From NCBI RefSeq assembly GCF_040358985.1, contig NZ_CP132932.1, positions 1,550,001 through 1,614,000 on the forward strand: a DNA stretch of 64,000 nucleotides, read 5' to 3'. A program made the position numbers and the translations under genes. The notes under the pieces were generated by a model, which had not been told where the DNA came from, made no database searches, and was given only the letters and a program-made list of their open reading frames with translations. This stretch comes from Tunturibacter empetritectus (GTDB lineage: Bacteria > Acidobacteriota > Terriglobia > Terriglobales > Acidobacteriaceae). The stretch's first letter is position 1. Each line of letters begins with the position of its first letter. Of this stretch, positions 63,801 to 64,000 are shown in pieces.

Positions 63801-64000
63801 AGATCATGCTGTTATTGATTATTGGAACGTAAGTCGTCAGGTCGATGGGTGAACTGGTGCCAGAGTCATTGGTGACAGTAATCGTGCTAATGCCTGGTAC
63901 AGACAGGGCAGAAGCGGGGATACTTAGGGAGAGTTGCTGAGGGCAGGCGCAGGTAAACGGAACCGTGACGCCATTGACTACAACCGTAGAGGTGGATGTG
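60895..64000 (-). CDS. Large secreted TIG/DUF11 propeller protein, 3' part (start beyond the window)
   Basis: At least 1035 codons; the frame stays open to the window end. The internal ATG at 63807 is not the true start, since homologous sequence (NDSGTSSPIDLTTYV, IIVT-like TITVTN) continues upstream. Order: YVTN-like propeller (NGLFYLSVPSYAPA, NRLAISSDGQNLWVAL), a DUF11 domain (ADLAVALTPSGATATGNTTTY, TNNGPSSASNVDLTAFLP), an IPT/TIG domain (LTSISPQVIASGSTATNLTV), a second propeller and a final TIG domain (LTLTGTNFVPGVAVLWNG). Extracellular adhesion or structural role likely; ligand unknown. Convergent with GH30. Confidence 0.87.
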   Translation of the reverse strand, partial: TSTSTVVVNGVTVPFTCACPQQLSLSIPASALSVPGISTITVTNDSGTSSPIDLTTYVPIINNSMIYNPANGLFYLSVPSYAPAPYSNSIVSVDPVTGALGTPIPVGSEPNRLAISSDGQNLWVALDGASAVRQVNLATGTAGLQFPIPADTLFEGPGLVASMAAIPGQPNSVAVMSYFPSDGPNGILLAIYDSGVPRPTTVSYVAYDPFPWAMVVNAATNEIYGPGDPLGIGGYSTYTYNSSGITREFSTSSGENTAESNVDDVQLANGVLYTSYGQAINPANADVLGTFYPSGTTAAMGSIAVDTTLGKAFFLENITTNFFIGTGFSAYQIGAFNLSNYTATSDTPIQIAAPESRVNYQYEGPTGPRLTRWGSNGLAFHGTGGFISFRSNLVQNLSTTNADLAVALTPSGATATGNTTTYTAIVTNNGPSSASNVDLTAFLPSTGILVSSTSSSGTCAGPGPISCDLGGLSSNGTAIVTIVVQQLSSGSATMTVQVSASENDPAPANNQASSTQTITGGDFSALPTLTSISPQVIASGSTATNLTVTGTGFNSSSTVLLNGSSLSTTFNNSTTLTAVVLPADVASLGWASISVATPAPGGGTSAVLPLTVFSVLKLGANHILYDPYSRNLMASIGAGTASVAANSILAITPDTASIGIPVPIGGVPTDLALTYDGQILYTLLPATANGSIARFNMLTQQPDFTVSGFQSASYDTPISYVSTMPGTEDTVAIYIGEYTGAAVIDFNTAQHTAAERGSPTGIYSGMCPVFLSSTVLVAPVSPDAGEGATSFPVTASGISRGTNIPVSTACFKLIAGIAYGETGAVVNFNSATPIYNGIFHGAIPLVVGTSGFGMEADPSLNVAFYPTLASSNGALGAFDSISTFNTTTFATTSVLSLPFASIEGSTTSFSPVDTFRWGQDGLAILTSTGNVYLLRGPAIVPQLLDTNTPVTLSSSSLTSVTHGTGNTVLTLTGTNFVPGVAVLWNGSYRTTTIVDPAHVSVAIPASDLASAGTATITAANPGAAVSAPLYFNIN

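Overview
The window is a high-GC chromosomal segment, almost certainly from Acidobacteriota, most likely class Terriglobia (the Granulicella/Edaphobacter/Terriglobus group). I infer this from the gene families, not from a marker-gene comparison. The pointers are two VWFA-related proteins of the acidobacterial type, a PadR-controlled acidobacterial 'orphan' ABC permease (ADOP), a large Oar-like TonB-dependent transporter beside a CadC-like one-component regulator, and several families of intergenic palindromes. There is no integrated phage, transposase or CRISPR array. It reads as ordinary chromosome with small accessory islands.

Layout. 1-799 is the 5' part of a secreted family-2 glycosidase. 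910-10144 (minus) is a complete four-gene RND efflux operon (adaptor, two permeases, outer-membrane lipoprotein) of MdtABC/MuxABC-OpmB layout. 10543-16182 holds rpmB, msrB, ridA, a MetE-like core enzyme, a membrane glycosyltransferase broken by two frameshifts, and two small stress-type proteins (YidB-like, BON-LysM). 16659-25264 holds a MASE1-PAS-GGDEF cyclase, a VWFA protein, a prolyl oligopeptidase, a MarR-GNAT fusion and trpC-trpF. tRNA-Leu(CAG) follows at 25377-25463.

25725-29444 is the most unusual stretch. An 85-residue orphan histidine-kinase H-box protein faces a receiver domain fused to a histone-H1-like Lys/Ala tail. infC follows, with the classical AUU start. Then come two tandem 58-codon secreted peptide precursors, whose shared C-terminal motif is kept despite many synonymous changes, and a seven-helix membrane protein. 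29545-41302 has rpsA, a HIT hydrolase, purA, a second VWFA protein, a membrane-anchored spermidine-synthase-like protein, a YVTN propeller and a TIGR04325-type methyltransferase.

41498-50946 has mutM, a ROK protein, sthA, thiE, padR-ADOP and the yceD-rpmF-plsX operon. 51153-53228 is a divergent mini-catalase/SDR pair with a palindromic operator candidate. 53331-60733 is a glycan-uptake-like locus: a CadC-TolB regulator divergent from a TonB-dependent transporter, followed by a GH30 glycosidase across a terminator. 60895-64000 is the 3' part of a large secreted TIG/DUF11 propeller protein.

Non-coding structure. Two dispersed element families stand out. One is a nested palindrome (three copies) that in its best copy fills the gap between two convergent stop codons to within one base. 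The other is a ~270-290 bp mosaic (two copies) of a 69-bp conserved block, a GC hairpin, GTAACTCCTTT and a G8 tract, placed just downstream of minus-strand genes. Several genes (MetE-like, HIT, mutM) have a -10-like TANNNT box 6-10 nt before the start codon, as leaderless or nearly leaderless transcripts would.
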